A stretch of DNA of 64,000 nt, from the NCBI RefSeq assembly GCF_000764185.1, contig NZ_JQEC01000042.1, positions 177,267 to 241,266 of the forward strand, written 5' to 3'. Made by a program: the position numbers and the translations under genes. Below the pieces are notes generated by a model. It saw nothing but the letters and a program-made list of their open reading frames with translations. It was not told the origin of the DNA and searched no databases. This stretch comes from Colwellia psychrerythraea (GTDB lineage Bacteria; Pseudomonadota; Gammaproteobacteria; Enterobacterales; Alteromonadaceae). Positions 20,391-29,789 of the stretch are shown here, piece after piece; position 1 is the stretch's first letter; each line of letters begins with the position of its first letter.

Positions 20391-21958
20391 TAAGCTTTAC
20401 CTTCTTTACTTTGATTTTCATTAGCTTGAATTTTACAAGCTTGGTTGGTACGAACAATACTTTCTTGACTATTACTTTGTTCAGTATTCATTTTCCCAAA
20501 CCATTTAATAAGTGCTGTTACTACATGCTCCATATGCGCACTGCGAGAGCCTTTAACTAAAATGGCAATATCTTGCTGCCCAGTCGACAATTGCTGAGTG
20601 ATCATAGTTAGTAAATGAGCCATCAAATCAGCCCTTTTATTAAAATGTCGACTTTGCTCATTTTTATCATTGTCCTGTGCAAAGGCATCACTGGCACTTT
20701 GACTTAATACTCCTAAAGACAATAATGTATTTAACTGTTGGCTCTTAGCGAACTCACCAACTTCTTGGTGATAACGACGTGCATCACTACCGAGCTCGCC
20801 CATATCACCTAGAATAAGCAACTGTTTACCGGGGTAACTTGATAATAGTTGTGTAGCCGCTTTTACTGACTCAAGATTGGCGTTATAACTATCATCAATA
20901 AGTTTAATATTACAACCGGTTTTGTTATCGATTATTTGATGTAAATTCAGACGCCCTTGTACTGGTTGCATTTGTGCTAGACCTAAACGAATATCCTCAA
21001 GCTTGGCGCCAAATTCTAGCGCAATACAAGCTGCTGCAACTGCGTTACAAACATTATGTTTACCCGGTACTGTTAACTTAACTTCACAGCTGCCTTGATC
21101 AGTTTTTAAGGTAAAACTTGCGCAGCCACTATCATCTAAGTTGGCATTTTCGCTATAACAATTGGCCTTACTTTCTGGTGAAGAAGTGACACAAGAGAAA
21201 GTACGAACAGTTTTATCCGTTAAACGCCATTGCCATTTATTGGTATATTTAGTGTCTTGGTTATATAAAGCGACACCATTTTCGCCAAGCCCTGAGAATA
21301 TTTCACCTTTAGCCCGTGCCACGCCACATAAATCACCAAAACCTTCGAGGTGCGCAGCAGCAATATTATTAATTACGGCAACGTCTGGTTTTGTTAAGAC
21401 GGTGGTATAAGCGATTTCACCTATATGGTTAGCGCCCATTTCTATGACAGCAAAATCATGGCTTCTATCTAAACGAAGTAACGTTAGCGGCACGCCAATA
21501 TCATTATTAAAGTTACCATTAGTAGCCAATACTTTACCTAGGCGAGATAAAATAGCAGCCACCATTTCTTTCACAGTAGTTTTACCGCTGCTGCCGGTAA
21601 TGCCGACAGTTTTAGGACCAAGCTCTTTTTTAACAAAAGCGGCTATTTTTCCTAAAGCAATACGGGTATCGCTGACAACTAATTGTGCGGTATCAGTCAC
21701 ACTGCTCAAATGATGATCAACGATAAGCAATTGACAGCCTTGCTCGATAACTTGTGGTGCAAAACGATGACCGTCAAAACTAGGGCCTTTGAGCGCTAAA
21801 AAAGCAGTGGTTTTGTCGGGATTGTTAACAATGGCGCGACTATCAATAACTAAATCATCAATGGCCAATTCATCGAAACTGACCGAGGTTGCATCTTCTG
21901 GCTTAATCAGTTGGCCATCAGTCACTTGTGCTAAAGTCGATAATGAAATAGCAATCAT
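20390..21958 (-). CDS. murF: UDP-MurNAc-tripeptide--D-alanyl-D-alanine ligase MurF
   Basis: MurF adds the D-Ala-D-Ala dipeptide to complete the pentapeptide precursor. The protein has the ATP loop [19 protein letters not shown], the [17 protein letters not shown] segment, and the C-terminal [15 protein letters not shown] and [10 protein letters not shown] motifs. At 522 residues it is longer than E. coli MurF; the extra length includes a polar C-terminal tail rich in Gln, Asn and Ser. Its start overlaps the murE stop by four bases. Confidence 0.96.
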   Translation of the reverse strand: MIAISLSTLAQVTDGQLIKPEDATSVSFDELAIDDLVIDSRAIVNNPDKTTAFLALKGPSFDGHRFAPQVIEQGCQLLIVDHHLSSVTDTAQLVVSDTRIALGKIAAFVKKELGPKTVGITGSSGKTTVKEMVAAILSRLGKVLATNGNFNNDIGVPLTLLRLDRSHDFAVIEMGANHIGEIAYTTVLTKPDVAVINNIAAAHLEGFGDLCGVARAKGEIFSGLGENGVALYNQDTKYTNKWQWRLTDKTVRTFSCVTSSPESKANCYSENANLDDSGCASFTLKTDQGSCEVKLTVPGKHNVCNAVAAACIALEFGAKLEDIRLGLAQMQPVQGRLNLHQIIDNKTGCNIKLIDDSYNANLESVKAATQLLSSYPGKQLLILGDMGELGSDARRYHQEVGEFAKSQQLNTLLSLGVLSQSASDAFAQDNDKNEQSRHFNKRADLMAHLLTMITQQLSTGQQDIAILVKGSRSAHMEHVVTALIKWFGKMNTEQSNSQESIVRTNQACKIQANENQSKEGKA

Positions 21959-23562
21959 AAGTTTGCCTTATTAGTCGATATGGCTAAGTCTGCGTTATCG
22001 TGGTAAAACTTTTTCACCACTGAACGTTCGTCGTAAGCTAGTTTTTCTGTGCCTATGATAGCGCCATTAACATCATATTTAGCGACAATGACATAATCTT
22101 CATGCCCTTTACCTGCCAATAAAACAATATCGCCAGCCTTTGCTTTTTTCAGGGTAGTCAATACGGCTTGTTCTCTTGCTAAAATCACGGATATATTTTC
22201 TGCATCTGGATTGATAAATCCGGTAACAATATCATTGGCAATTAACTGCTCATCTTCACTGCGGGGGTTATCATTGGTCACTACTAGAAAGTCAGCATAT
22301 TTTTCTGCTGCTTGCGCCATTAAGGGTCTTTTACCTTTATCTCTATCTCCGCCACAACCAAAAACAACATAAAGTTCACCTGAACAATGTTGACGACAGG
22401 CTTGCAGGGCTTTTTCTAAGGCATCTGGTGTATGGGCATAATCAACCACGGCGGTTGCTAAGTTGTTTGCACTGCTAGCTTCCATCCGCCCGGCAATACC
22501 ATTAACTTGTTTAACTAAATTGGGAACATCGGTTAATGACGCTCCTTCTATAAGCAAGACACAAATAGCTGCCAACAAATTATCAATATTAAAGTCACCT
22601 AATAATGGGCTGATAATATCAACACTACCCAAGTGACTTATTAAGGTGAAGGATACACCATGACTATGGCGATTAATGTTATTGACTGTTACAAAATATT
22701 TGTTATTACTGATATTTTCATCACGACCATATAACCATAAACGTTGTTGCTTCGGCCAACTTGCTAACCATTGTTTTCCTAACTCATCATCAAAGTTAAC
22801 AACGGCAACTTGATTCATATTTTCAGTAAAGATTTTCTTTTTCGCAACACCATAACTTGCCATAGAGCCATGGTAATCTAGATGATCACGGCTTAAGTTG
22901 GTAAATAAGGCTATATCAAATAAATCTGCTTGCACACGATTTTGTGATAGTGCATGTGAAGAAACTTCCATAGCAACATGGCTAAACTTACCATGGACAG
23001 AGTGCTCATCATTAAAACGATTAAATAATTGATGTAACTCACAAGCACCAGGTGTGGTATTTTCAACGGGCAATAATTTATCAAGACTACCAGCGCCATT
23101 AGTACCTATGACTGCGCAACTTTTATTAGAAAGACTGAGCATTTGAGCTAATAACTGACTCGTAGTTGTTTTCCCATTAGTGCCCGTAATACCAACTATA
23201 GTCATATTCTTTTGCGGTTTTTGATAATAGCACTTCGTTAAGATAAATAAGTGTTGATTAAGCTGGTAGAACTTAACAATAACAACCTCTTCATCAATTG
23301 AACTCTTAGTAACTTCACCATGTTCATCAATGCTTTCACATTCGGCAAGAACTAGCTTAGCGCCCTGTTTAATTGCTTGTTCGATATATTGACGACCATC
23401 TTGGTCGTGACCAATAATCCCGCAAAAAATATCTCCTACAACTATTTCTCGACTATCGTTATGGAGATCACCAACATAACAGCCTAAATTAACCGTACTT
23501 GCCATGGCAATATCGAATTTAGCTAAGCAAGTTATTATATTTTGCGCGGCAGGTTTAGGCAT
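21955..23562 (-). CDS. murE: UDP-MurNAc-L-Ala-D-Glu--meso-diaminopimelate ligase MurE
   Basis: MurE adds the third stem residue. The ATP loop is GITGTNGKTTTSQLLAQ, and HSRE-like NDSREI stands in the N-terminal domain. The specificity motif DNPR in VVTNDNPRSEDE indicates meso-diaminopimelate, as in other Gram-negative bacteria. At 535 residues it is somewhat longer than the E. coli enzyme. The start overlaps the ftsI stop by eight bases. The meso-DAP need links this gene to lysine/DAP biosynthesis, one step of which (dapD) lies at 50.7 kb. Confidence 0.97.
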   Translation of the reverse strand: MPKPAAQNIITCLAKFDIAMASTVNLGCYVGDLHNDSREIVVGDIFCGIIGHDQDGRQYIEQAIKQGAKLVLAECESIDEHGEVTKSSIDEEVVIVKFYQLNQHLFILTKCYYQKPQKNMTIVGITGTNGKTTTSQLLAQMLSLSNKSCAVIGTNGAGSLDKLLPVENTTPGACELHQLFNRFNDEHSVHGKFSHVAMEVSSHALSQNRVQADLFDIALFTNLSRDHLDYHGSMASYGVAKKKIFTENMNQVAVVNFDDELGKQWLASWPKQQRLWLYGRDENISNNKYFVTVNNINRHSHGVSFTLISHLGSVDIISPLLGDFNIDNLLAAICVLLIEGASLTDVPNLVKQVNGIAGRMEASSANNLATAVVDYAHTPDALEKALQACRQHCSGELYVVFGCGGDRDKGKRPLMAQAAEKYADFLVVTNDNPRSEDEQLIANDIVTGFINPDAENISVILAREQAVLTTLKKAKAGDIVLLAGKGHEDYVIVAKYDVNGAIIGTEKLAYDERSVVKKFYHDNADLAISTNKANL

Positions 23563-25330
23563 GTTGCTCTCCTGCTACTAATGTCAAATTAGGTTTTGAC
23601 TGAATAATATGCTTTTTAGCCGTTTGTGAGTTTTTCGCATCCGGAGCGATATTAAGCACCCGCAAGGCTCCTTTCATCACTCTTGAAAATACAGGTGCAG
23701 CAACCTCACCGCCGTGATACAAATCGCCACTGGGTTCATTAATCACCACCACGACTACAATTTCAGGATCCGATATCGGCGCCATACCGGCAAATAAAGC
23801 CACATAATCATTACCATAACCACCGGCTACAGCTTTAATTGAGGTACCAGTTTTACCGCCCACACGATAACCATCAATTTTGGCTTTCGGTACATGTTCA
23901 TCCACAACAGCTTCTAACATGTGAGTAATGGCTAAGCTGTTTTCTTTAGAAAAGATCCTTTCTTGATCCTCAGACGATGCAGTTTTTTTATCGGTTTTAA
24001 CAATGGATAACCGACGTTTTATGCCACCATTTGCCAACGCCATATAAAAACGCGTTAACTGAGCAGGAGTAATGGCAAGTCCTGCGCCCCAAGAGAGCGT
24101 GGCTAATTCAAATTTCGACCAACGACTTCTATCATGCATCATACCGGCACTTTCACCGACTAAATTGGTACCGGTATCATCGGCAAAACCAGCATCGAAG
24201 AACTTAGTTAATAGATAATCTTTTGGTACTGAAAGCGCCAATTTAGTAGTACCCATATTTGATGAAGTAACTAATATTTCTTCAATTGATAACTTACCGC
24301 GATTTATTGGATCACTAACGCGCCTACCACCTAAGCGCATCCAGCCAGGACTAGTATTAAGGATAGTATTAGTTTTTACTGAACCAAACTCTAATGCAGT
24401 TAACGCTGTAAGTGGCTTCATGGTAGAGCCTGGTTCATAGATATCGGTAATCGCACGATTTCTAAAACGGTGTATCGCCGTATTGCGACGGTTATTTGGG
24501 TTGTACGATGGGCTATTAGTCATAGCTAATATCTCCCCAGTATGTACATTCGCCACGATTACCGAACCTGAGGTCGCTTTAAAAGCCTGTACTGCACCTT
24601 TTAACTCTTTATAAGCAATAGCTTGAATACGTTGGTCAATGCTTAAGGTAATGTCTTGCGCTTGTTCAGCGTCTTCCACAGAGATAATTTCAATTTTTCG
24701 GCCTTTAGCATCTTTTCTAAAACGTTTAGTGCCACCAGTACCGGTTAATAATTTATCGTACATACGCTCAATGCCTTCGATGCCTTTATCATCTACATTG
24801 GTAAAGCCGATAAGGTGAGAGCTAATTTCCCCCGTTGGATAAAAACGTTTTGACTCTTTGCGTAAGTGAATACCAGGAATTTTCAACTCTTTAATGTAGG
24901 TTGCTATGGCGGGAGAGATTTTACGCTCTAAATAAATAAAACGTTTTCGCGGACTTTTAAGCACTCGTGCGGTAAGTTTATTTATATCTTGGTTGAGCAC
25001 ATCAGCTAGTGCTTGCCAATGTTTAGTCATGGTTAAAGCATTATTGTCCATGATGATTTTAGGATCTGCCCATACAGTTTCAACTGGAACACTAATAGCC
25101 AATTCAGCGCCATTACGATCAACAATAGAGCCGCGTTGTACAGTATTAGCGGCAACACGCAATGAGCGTAAATCACCTTGTCTTTTCAGCATATCCGGTT
25201 CAATAATCTGAATGTAAGCGGTACGCGCCATCAAACTTAGATAAATCAGAGCTACAACAGCCAGCACTAAATAATAACGCCATGGAGCGGTATTTAATGG
25301 GTTATTGTTTTTGGCTGATCTTTTATTCAC
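23555..25330 (-). CDS. ftsI: Septal peptidoglycan transpeptidase FtsI (PBP3)
   Basis: FtsI is the monofunctional class B penicillin-binding protein that crosslinks septal peptidoglycan. It has one N-terminal membrane helix (YYLVLAVVALIYLSLMARTAY), a pedestal domain starting RGSIVDRNGAELA, and the transpeptidase domain with all three active-site motifs: STMK in YEPGSTMKPLTAL, SSN in TSSNMGTTKLA, and KTGT in GGKTGTSIKA. The 591-residue size is typical. A 107-base gap separates it from ftsL, unusual in a cluster where most genes touch. Confidence 0.97.
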   Translation of the reverse strand: MNKRSAKNNNPLNTAPWRYYLVLAVVALIYLSLMARTAYIQIIEPDMLKRQGDLRSLRVAANTVQRGSIVDRNGAELAISVPVETVWADPKIIMDNNALTMTKHWQALADVLNQDINKLTARVLKSPRKRFIYLERKISPAIATYIKELKIPGIHLRKESKRFYPTGEISSHLIGFTNVDDKGIEGIERMYDKLLTGTGGTKRFRKDAKGRKIEIISVEDAEQAQDITLSIDQRIQAIAYKELKGAVQAFKATSGSVIVANVHTGEILAMTNSPSYNPNNRRNTAIHRFRNRAITDIYEPGSTMKPLTALTALEFGSVKTNTILNTSPGWMRLGGRRVSDPINRGKLSIEEILVTSSNMGTTKLALSVPKDYLLTKFFDAGFADDTGTNLVGESAGMMHDRSRWSKFELATLSWGAGLAITPAQLTRFYMALANGGIKRRLSIVKTDKKTASSEDQERIFSKENSLAITHMLEAVVDEHVPKAKIDGYRVGGKTGTSIKAVAGGYGNDYVALFAGMAPISDPEIVVVVVINEPSGDLYHGGEVAAPVFSRVMKGALRVLNIAPDAKNSQTAKKHIIQSKPNLTLVAGEQHA

Positions 25331-25437
25331 AGCGTTCTCATTAAAATTATTGTTTTATCGCTCTCTAGTGAAATTCGTACTAAACATTATTCTTTTTTAA
25401 TAAAGTTTTTATAATAAAGTTGAAAACTCAGAGCCAT

Positions 25438-25746
25438 TTACTCAAAATTTACAATTACTTCCGAATTGCTATCAGGTTGTTTCATATTTAATAGCTTTTT
25501 AGCTTTACTCTCGATTGCACTGTGCTCAGCTAAGCTGTTTTGCTCTAATAATAAATTGCGCCACTCAATGTTAAATTCATCTTTTTTTGATAATAATACT
25601 TCAAGTTCACTCGTTGTTTGTCGGTTAATATGGCTATAGTAAATGACAGAAAATGCTGACATAACCACAAATATCAACAATATATACGTTACGCTATAAC
25701 GGACAATATCTTGCCAAATATCAAAAACTAAGGCACGAGCTGCCAT
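25438..25746 (-). CDS. ftsL: Cell division protein FtsL
   Basis: FtsL is a small bitopic protein that forms a coiled coil with FtsB and activates FtsWI. The 102-residue product has a short cytoplasmic N-terminus, a membrane helix (YSVTYILLIFVVMSAFSVIYY) and a periplasmic heptad-rich region (TTSELEVLLSKKDEFNIEWRN onward). Identification relies mainly on this layout and on its fixed place between rsmH (2-base gap) and ftsI. Confidence 0.94.
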   Translation of the reverse strand: MAARALVFDIWQDIVRYSVTYILLIFVVMSAFSVIYYSHINRQTTSELEVLLSKKDEFNIEWRNLLLEQNSLAEHSAIESKAKKLLNMKQPDSNSEVIVNFE

Positions 25747-25748
25747 AA

Positions 25749-26699
25749 CTAATCAACGTTTCTTGCTAAACGCTCAGCAATACGTAAGACCGAACTACGA
25801 GAACGGACATTTTCTTCAACTTCTGTTTTACTCGGTTTTAATTTCCGGCCAATTAAAGCCAGTTTTTTACTCTTATTTAATTCTGCTTCGCTTATAGGTA
25901 AACCTCGTGGCACTTTTTTACCCTGAGAGTGTTTTTTCATAAACTGCTTAACTAAACGATCTTCAAGAGAATGAAAACTGATAACAACTAATCGTCCGCC
26001 TTCCGCTAACACATCAAGAGAAGCAGCCAGAACTTTCTCAATCTGTTCTAGCTCGCTATTGATGTATATGCGGATTGCTTGAAAGCTACGAGTTGCAGGA
26101 TGCTTTTTAATTTCTCTTTGTGGTGCCGTTGTTTTGATTAGCTTGGCTAGCTGGCTTGTTCTGGTTAACGGTGACTCTTCTCTGCTATCGACAATGGCAT
26201 TGGCTATTCGCCAGGCATGTTTTTCTTCACCAAAAGTACGCAATACCCAAGTTATATCTTCAACATCAGCCACCGCTAACCACTCGGCTGCAGTTTGGCC
26301 TTTACTGATATCCATGCGCATATCCAGAGGGCCATCTTTCATAAAACTAAAACCACGTTCGGCTTCATCAAGTTGAGGAGAAGATACACCTAAATCAAGT
26401 AGAATACCGTCAACCTTACCTGTTAATTGATGTTTTTCGACAATGTCAGCTAATGCGGCAAAGCCTTGGTGTTCAATTAAAAATCGAGCATCATCTTTGA
26501 ATTTTTTAGCGGCTTCAATGGCGGTTAAATCACGGTCAATGGCAATTAAGCGACCATCTGCAGATAACTTAGAAAGAATTAATGACGAATGACCACCCCG
26601 ACCAAAAGTGCAGTCGATAAAACAACCGTCACCTTCAATTGCCAAGCCATCAACAGCTTCATTGAGTAGTACTGAGATATGTGTGGTATCTAATTCCAT
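25749..26699 (-). CDS. rsmH: 16S rRNA (cytosine-1402-N4)-methyltransferase RsmH (MraW)
   Basis: RsmH methylates N4 of C1402 in the P site of 16S rRNA. The 316-residue protein opens with [13 protein letters not shown] and shows the SAM-binding segment [11 protein letters not shown], the [20 protein letters not shown] motif with DGPLDMRMD, and the C-terminal [17 protein letters not shown] region. It is second in the dcw cluster, 61 bases after mraZ. Confidence 0.98.
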   Translation of the reverse strand: MELDTTHISVLLNEAVDGLAIEGDGCFIDCTFGRGGHSSLILSKLSADGRLIAIDRDLTAIEAAKKFKDDARFLIEHQGFAALADIVEKHQLTGKVDGILLDLGVSSPQLDEAERGFSFMKDGPLDMRMDISKGQTAAEWLAVADVEDITWVLRTFGEEKHAWRIANAIVDSREESPLTRTSQLAKLIKTTAPQREIKKHPATRSFQAIRIYINSELEQIEKVLAASLDVLAEGGRLVVISFHSLEDRLVKQFMKKHSQGKKVPRGLPISEAELNKSKKLALIGRKLKPSKTEVEENVRSRSSVLRIAERLARNVD

Positions 26700-26761
26700 G
26701 TTATTATTTTTATAACCTTTGTTAACGCATTTATTTTTTATAACGTATATTTCTGTTATTG

Positions 26762-27220
26762 CTAAAGAGCTAAATCAAGTAAACGCTCTGTCAATACAAT
26801 TTCACCTGATTGTATTTTGCTAATACCTTGTTTCATCTGTTCTTGCCAGGCACTTTCATGCCATATTTCAAATTTATTCAATTGCCCAACTAGCATAATA
26901 CTTTTCTCTAAGTTGGCATGTTCTCTTAATGGTCCATTGATAAGTAAACGGCCATTTTTATCCATTTCACAATCACTCGCATTACCCAGAATAATTTGTT
27001 TGAATAAGCGCTCTTGTGGGTTTGTGCTAGATAAACCCGCTAAGGCTAACTCTATCTCTTCCCATTCAGCTAATGGATAAAGCAATAAGCAGGCTTGCTG
27101 GATATCGACAGTACAGACCATTTTTCCTTGGCAATCAGCAAATAGCTCTTCACGATACTTGGTCGGTATCGTGATCCTATTTTTGCTGTCAAGCGTAATT
27201 GCGCTAGTGCCTCTAAACAT
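26762..27220 (-). CDS. mraZ: MraZ, transcriptional repressor of the dcw cluster
   Basis: MraZ is an AbrB-fold DNA-binding protein that in E. coli represses its own promoter and thereby the dcw genes. The 152-residue product has two tandem SpoVT/AbrB-type modules, starting with [23 protein letters not shown] and then [20 protein letters not shown]. Three GTGG-type direct repeats spaced ten bases apart lie just upstream (27281-27310), matching the known MraZ operator design, so autoregulation is very likely. Confidence 0.97.
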   Translation of the reverse strand: MFRGTSAITLDSKNRITIPTKYREELFADCQGKMVCTVDIQQACLLLYPLAEWEEIELALAGLSSTNPQERLFKQIILGNASDCEMDKNGRLLINGPLREHANLEKSIMLVGQLNKFEIWHESAWQEQMKQGISKIQSGEIVLTERLLDLAL

Positions 27221-27280
27221 ATCTGCTGTTTCTTAGCCATTTTGGATTGATTAATAAACAAGTAAAGTGAAGCTAAATTT

Positions 27281-27310
27281 TAAGATCCACATTTACCCAC
27301 TTTTTTCCAC
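27281..27310 (-). promoter_or_regulatory. MraZ operator: three 10-bp spaced GTGGR repeats
   Basis: Read on the minus strand, the sequence is GTGGAAAAAA, GTGGGTAAAT, GTGGATCTTA: three direct repeats of GTGG(A/G) at exact 10-base spacing. E. coli MraZ binds repeats of this form (TGGGN5-type boxes) downstream of Pmra. They begin just after the predicted transcription start of mraZ. Confidence 0.85.
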
Positions 27311-27318
27311 ATTGCTAC

Positions 27319-27348
27319 AGTTTAGTGAAAAAAGCAATGAACTGTCAA
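27319..27348 (-). promoter_or_regulatory. Predicted sigma-70 promoter of the dcw cluster (Pmra)
   Basis: On the minus strand, a consensus -35 TTGACA (27348-27343) is followed after 18 bases by TAAACT (27324-27319). The start of transcription would fall next to the MraZ boxes, as in E. coli. I see no other clear signal in the rest of the 388-base gene-free stretch 27221-27608, apart from AGCTAGCT palindromes near 27535 and 27562. Confidence 0.65.
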
Positions 27349-27608
27349 GTAAGGAAAATGAAAAGTGACTTACTAAATACTGGCTATAACACCAGTAAAA
27401 TTAGGCCTTGCAAAGAAGTAGATGAATTTGTGGGCTTTTGTGACATACCATCCCAAAATTGTACTCAAAAATAATTTTTATACGACAAAAAAGCGTTAAA
27501 TGGATCACTGAAAGAAAAAAATGGTATGAAAGAGCTAGCTTCACCCAAATAAGGAAAAGCTAGCTAGAAAGATAAGCCTGTTTCAGCTTGGCTACTAGGG
27601 TAATTTAG

Positions 27609-29438
27609 TTAGAAAAGTTCATCTTCAATAGCAAACAAACTATCACTGCCTGATTTAATAGTGGCTATTAAAGAGAGTTGTCTTGGTAATAATCGCGCAA
27701 AGTAATATCTCGCTGTATGTAATTTACTTTGATAAAAATTTTCACCGTATTCAGAGGTTTCGCTAATTGTACCCTCTTGTATATTACTCAGTGATACTCG
27801 CGCCATTTTTGCCCAAATAAATGCCATAGCGGTATAACCAAATAGGTGAAGGTAATCATTGGCTGCCGCGCCTATTTCATTGATATCATCAGCTGATTTA
27901 GCAAGTAACAGTGATGATATTTCATTCAAGTGTGCTATTGAGACTGTTAGTGGCTCAATAAATTCAGCCATAGTATTATTATCTTGTTGTGAGCTTATGA
28001 AGTCTGTTACTTCCTTATCAAAGACGTTCATTAGCGCCCCTTTAGAAGCAATAACTTTACGCATCAATAAGTCCATTGCCTGGATCCCGTTGGTACCTTC
28101 ATAAATTTGCGCAATACGTGCGTCACGTACTAGTTGCTCTTGACCCCACTCTCTAATATAACCATGACCACCAAGTACTTGCTGACCCGCTACAGCACTC
28201 TCAAAACCTAAATCTGTGAAAAATGCTTTAGCTAAAGGCGTCATCAGGGTAGATAATTGTTCACCTTTTTTCTGCAGCTCACCTGAGCCAAAAGTAGCAT
28301 AATCAAGTTGCATAGCAATATAACAACTTAGAGCACGTGAACCTTCATTAAAGGCTTTCATGTTTAACAACATACGGCGCACATCACCATGCACCATAAT
28401 AGAATCAGGCTGTTTTATTGCTTTTGTCGAAGAATCTAAGGCTTTACCTTGTTTACGATCTTTAGCGTATTCAAGGGCATTTTGATAAGAGCGTTCACCT
28501 GCTGACATGCCTTGAATACCAACACCAATACGCTCAAAATTCATCATGGTAAACATACAAGCTAGACCTTTATTTAACTCACCCACTAAAAAGCCTTGCG
28601 CGCCATCAAAATTCATTACACAGGTTGCCGATGCATGTATGCCCATTTTCTCTTCAATAGAGCCACAGCTTACTTTGTTTCGACCTGATAAGTTTTCGTT
28701 TTCATCAACATTAAACTTAGGCACTAAAAACAATGATATACCGCGAGGACCATCTGGAGCATCAGGTAACTTTGCTAGTACTAGATGAATAATATTTTCG
28801 GTGAGATCATGCTCCCCGCCGGTAATAAATATTTTACTGCCGCTAATTTGATAACTACCATCTGCTTGTGGCAGCGCTTTAGTTTGGATAATACCGAGAT
28901 CAGAGCCCGCATGAGCTTCTGTTAGACACATTGAAGCCGACCACTGACCGCTGTACAACTTAGTTAAATAGCGTTGTTTTAACTCTTCACTACCATGTTT
29001 AGCCAGTGATAAAGCCGCACCTGCAGTTAAGATTGGATATAAAGCAAAAGAAATATCAGTACTGCACAACATCTCTTCCATAAACGCAGTCACTATTTTG
29101 GGCATGCCCATGCCGCCATAGTTAACATCACCACCCAATGCAGTCCAACCCCCTGCAACAAAAGTATTAAAGGCCTCTTTGTAACCCGGTGCTGTGGTTA
29201 CTTGACCACCAGAGCCATCTTCATTAAGACTAAAGCTAACACCTATTTCATCCCCTTGACGGGCGATAGGATCAATTTCTTTTTCCGCTATTTTTGAGCA
29301 TTCTTGCAATATTGCCGTTGCTGTTTCTTTATCTACTTGCTCATTAAGTTTCGGTATTTCTTGCCACATTTTATCGGCATTAAACACTTGATATAGCAAA
29401 AAATTCATATCTGATAATGGCGCTCTATACTCAGCCAT
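27609..29438 (-). CDS. Acyl-CoA dehydrogenase (600-residue, FadE-type fatty acid degradation family)
   Basis: This FAD enzyme catalyses the first, alpha-beta dehydrogenation step of fatty acid beta-oxidation. The 609-residue protein belongs to the longer class with an extra N-terminal helical segment (starting MAEYRAPLSDMNFLLYQVFN) and an added C-terminal domain. The core shows the flavin segment CLTEAHAGSDLG, QISGSKIFITGGEHD, GGHGYIREWGQEQLVRDARI, and the catalytic Glu in IYEGTNGIQAMDLL. The start has a strong AAAGGAGGTC ribosome-binding site. A PsrA-like palindrome 46 bases upstream suggests control by fatty acid status. Chain-length preference cannot be read from the sequence. Confidence 0.93.
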   Translation of the reverse strand: MAEYRAPLSDMNFLLYQVFNADKMWQEIPKLNEQVDKETATAILQECSKIAEKEIDPIARQGDEIGVSFSLNEDGSGGQVTTAPGYKEAFNTFVAGGWTALGGDVNYGGMGMPKIVTAFMEEMLCSTDISFALYPILTAGAALSLAKHGSEELKQRYLTKLYSGQWSASMCLTEAHAGSDLGIIQTKALPQADGSYQISGSKIFITGGEHDLTENIIHLVLAKLPDAPDGPRGISLFLVPKFNVDENENLSGRNKVSCGSIEEKMGIHASATCVMNFDGAQGFLVGELNKGLACMFTMMNFERIGVGIQGMSAGERSYQNALEYAKDRKQGKALDSSTKAIKQPDSIMVHGDVRRMLLNMKAFNEGSRALSCYIAMQLDYATFGSGELQKKGEQLSTLMTPLAKAFFTDLGFESAVAGQQVLGGHGYIREWGQEQLVRDARIAQIYEGTNGIQAMDLLMRKVIASKGALMNVFDKEVTDFISSQQDNNTMAEFIEPLTVSIAHLNEISSLLLAKSADDINEIGAAANDYLHLFGYTAMAFIWAKMARVSLSNIQEGTISETSEYGENFYQSKLHTARYYFARLLPRQLSLIATIKSGSDSLFAIEDELF

Positions 29439-29483
29439 AATGACCTCCTTTAGGGGAATCGGTTAAAGTGTGGCAAACACACA

Positions 29484-29503
29484 ATTAAAACACTCGTTTG
29501 AAT
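29484..29503 (-). promoter_or_regulatory. Predicted PsrA-type operator upstream of the acyl-CoA dehydrogenase
   Basis: The 20-base sequence ATTAAAACACTCGTTTGAAT is a palindrome of 8-base arms with one mismatch around a 4-base centre. It matches the AAAC-N4-GTTT type recognised by the TetR-family regulator PsrA, which controls beta-oxidation genes in several gammaproteobacteria. It lies in the 351-base divergent region 29439-29789, which otherwise shows no clear signals. Confidence 0.6.
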
Positions 29504-29789
29504 ACAATATAAATCATGACAATGTAAAGGGCAAGTCTACAAACGTTTTCATTATTTGAAGCTCAAATATCCAGCCTCTAGTTTAGTTTCGGCTCAGCTC
29601 TTTGCCGGTAATTCAATAACAATCTACATGACGAGATTTTTCGTTTGAAATATACCTGCTGTTTGCTATTAGCTTTAAAACTAAGTTAATGTGTTATTTA
29701 GGGTTTATACTCATATAATCGACATCAGCTTTGGTTAAGCTGAGTTAAAGATTAAAGCAACACTGATATAATTAATAATTCCTATACCT

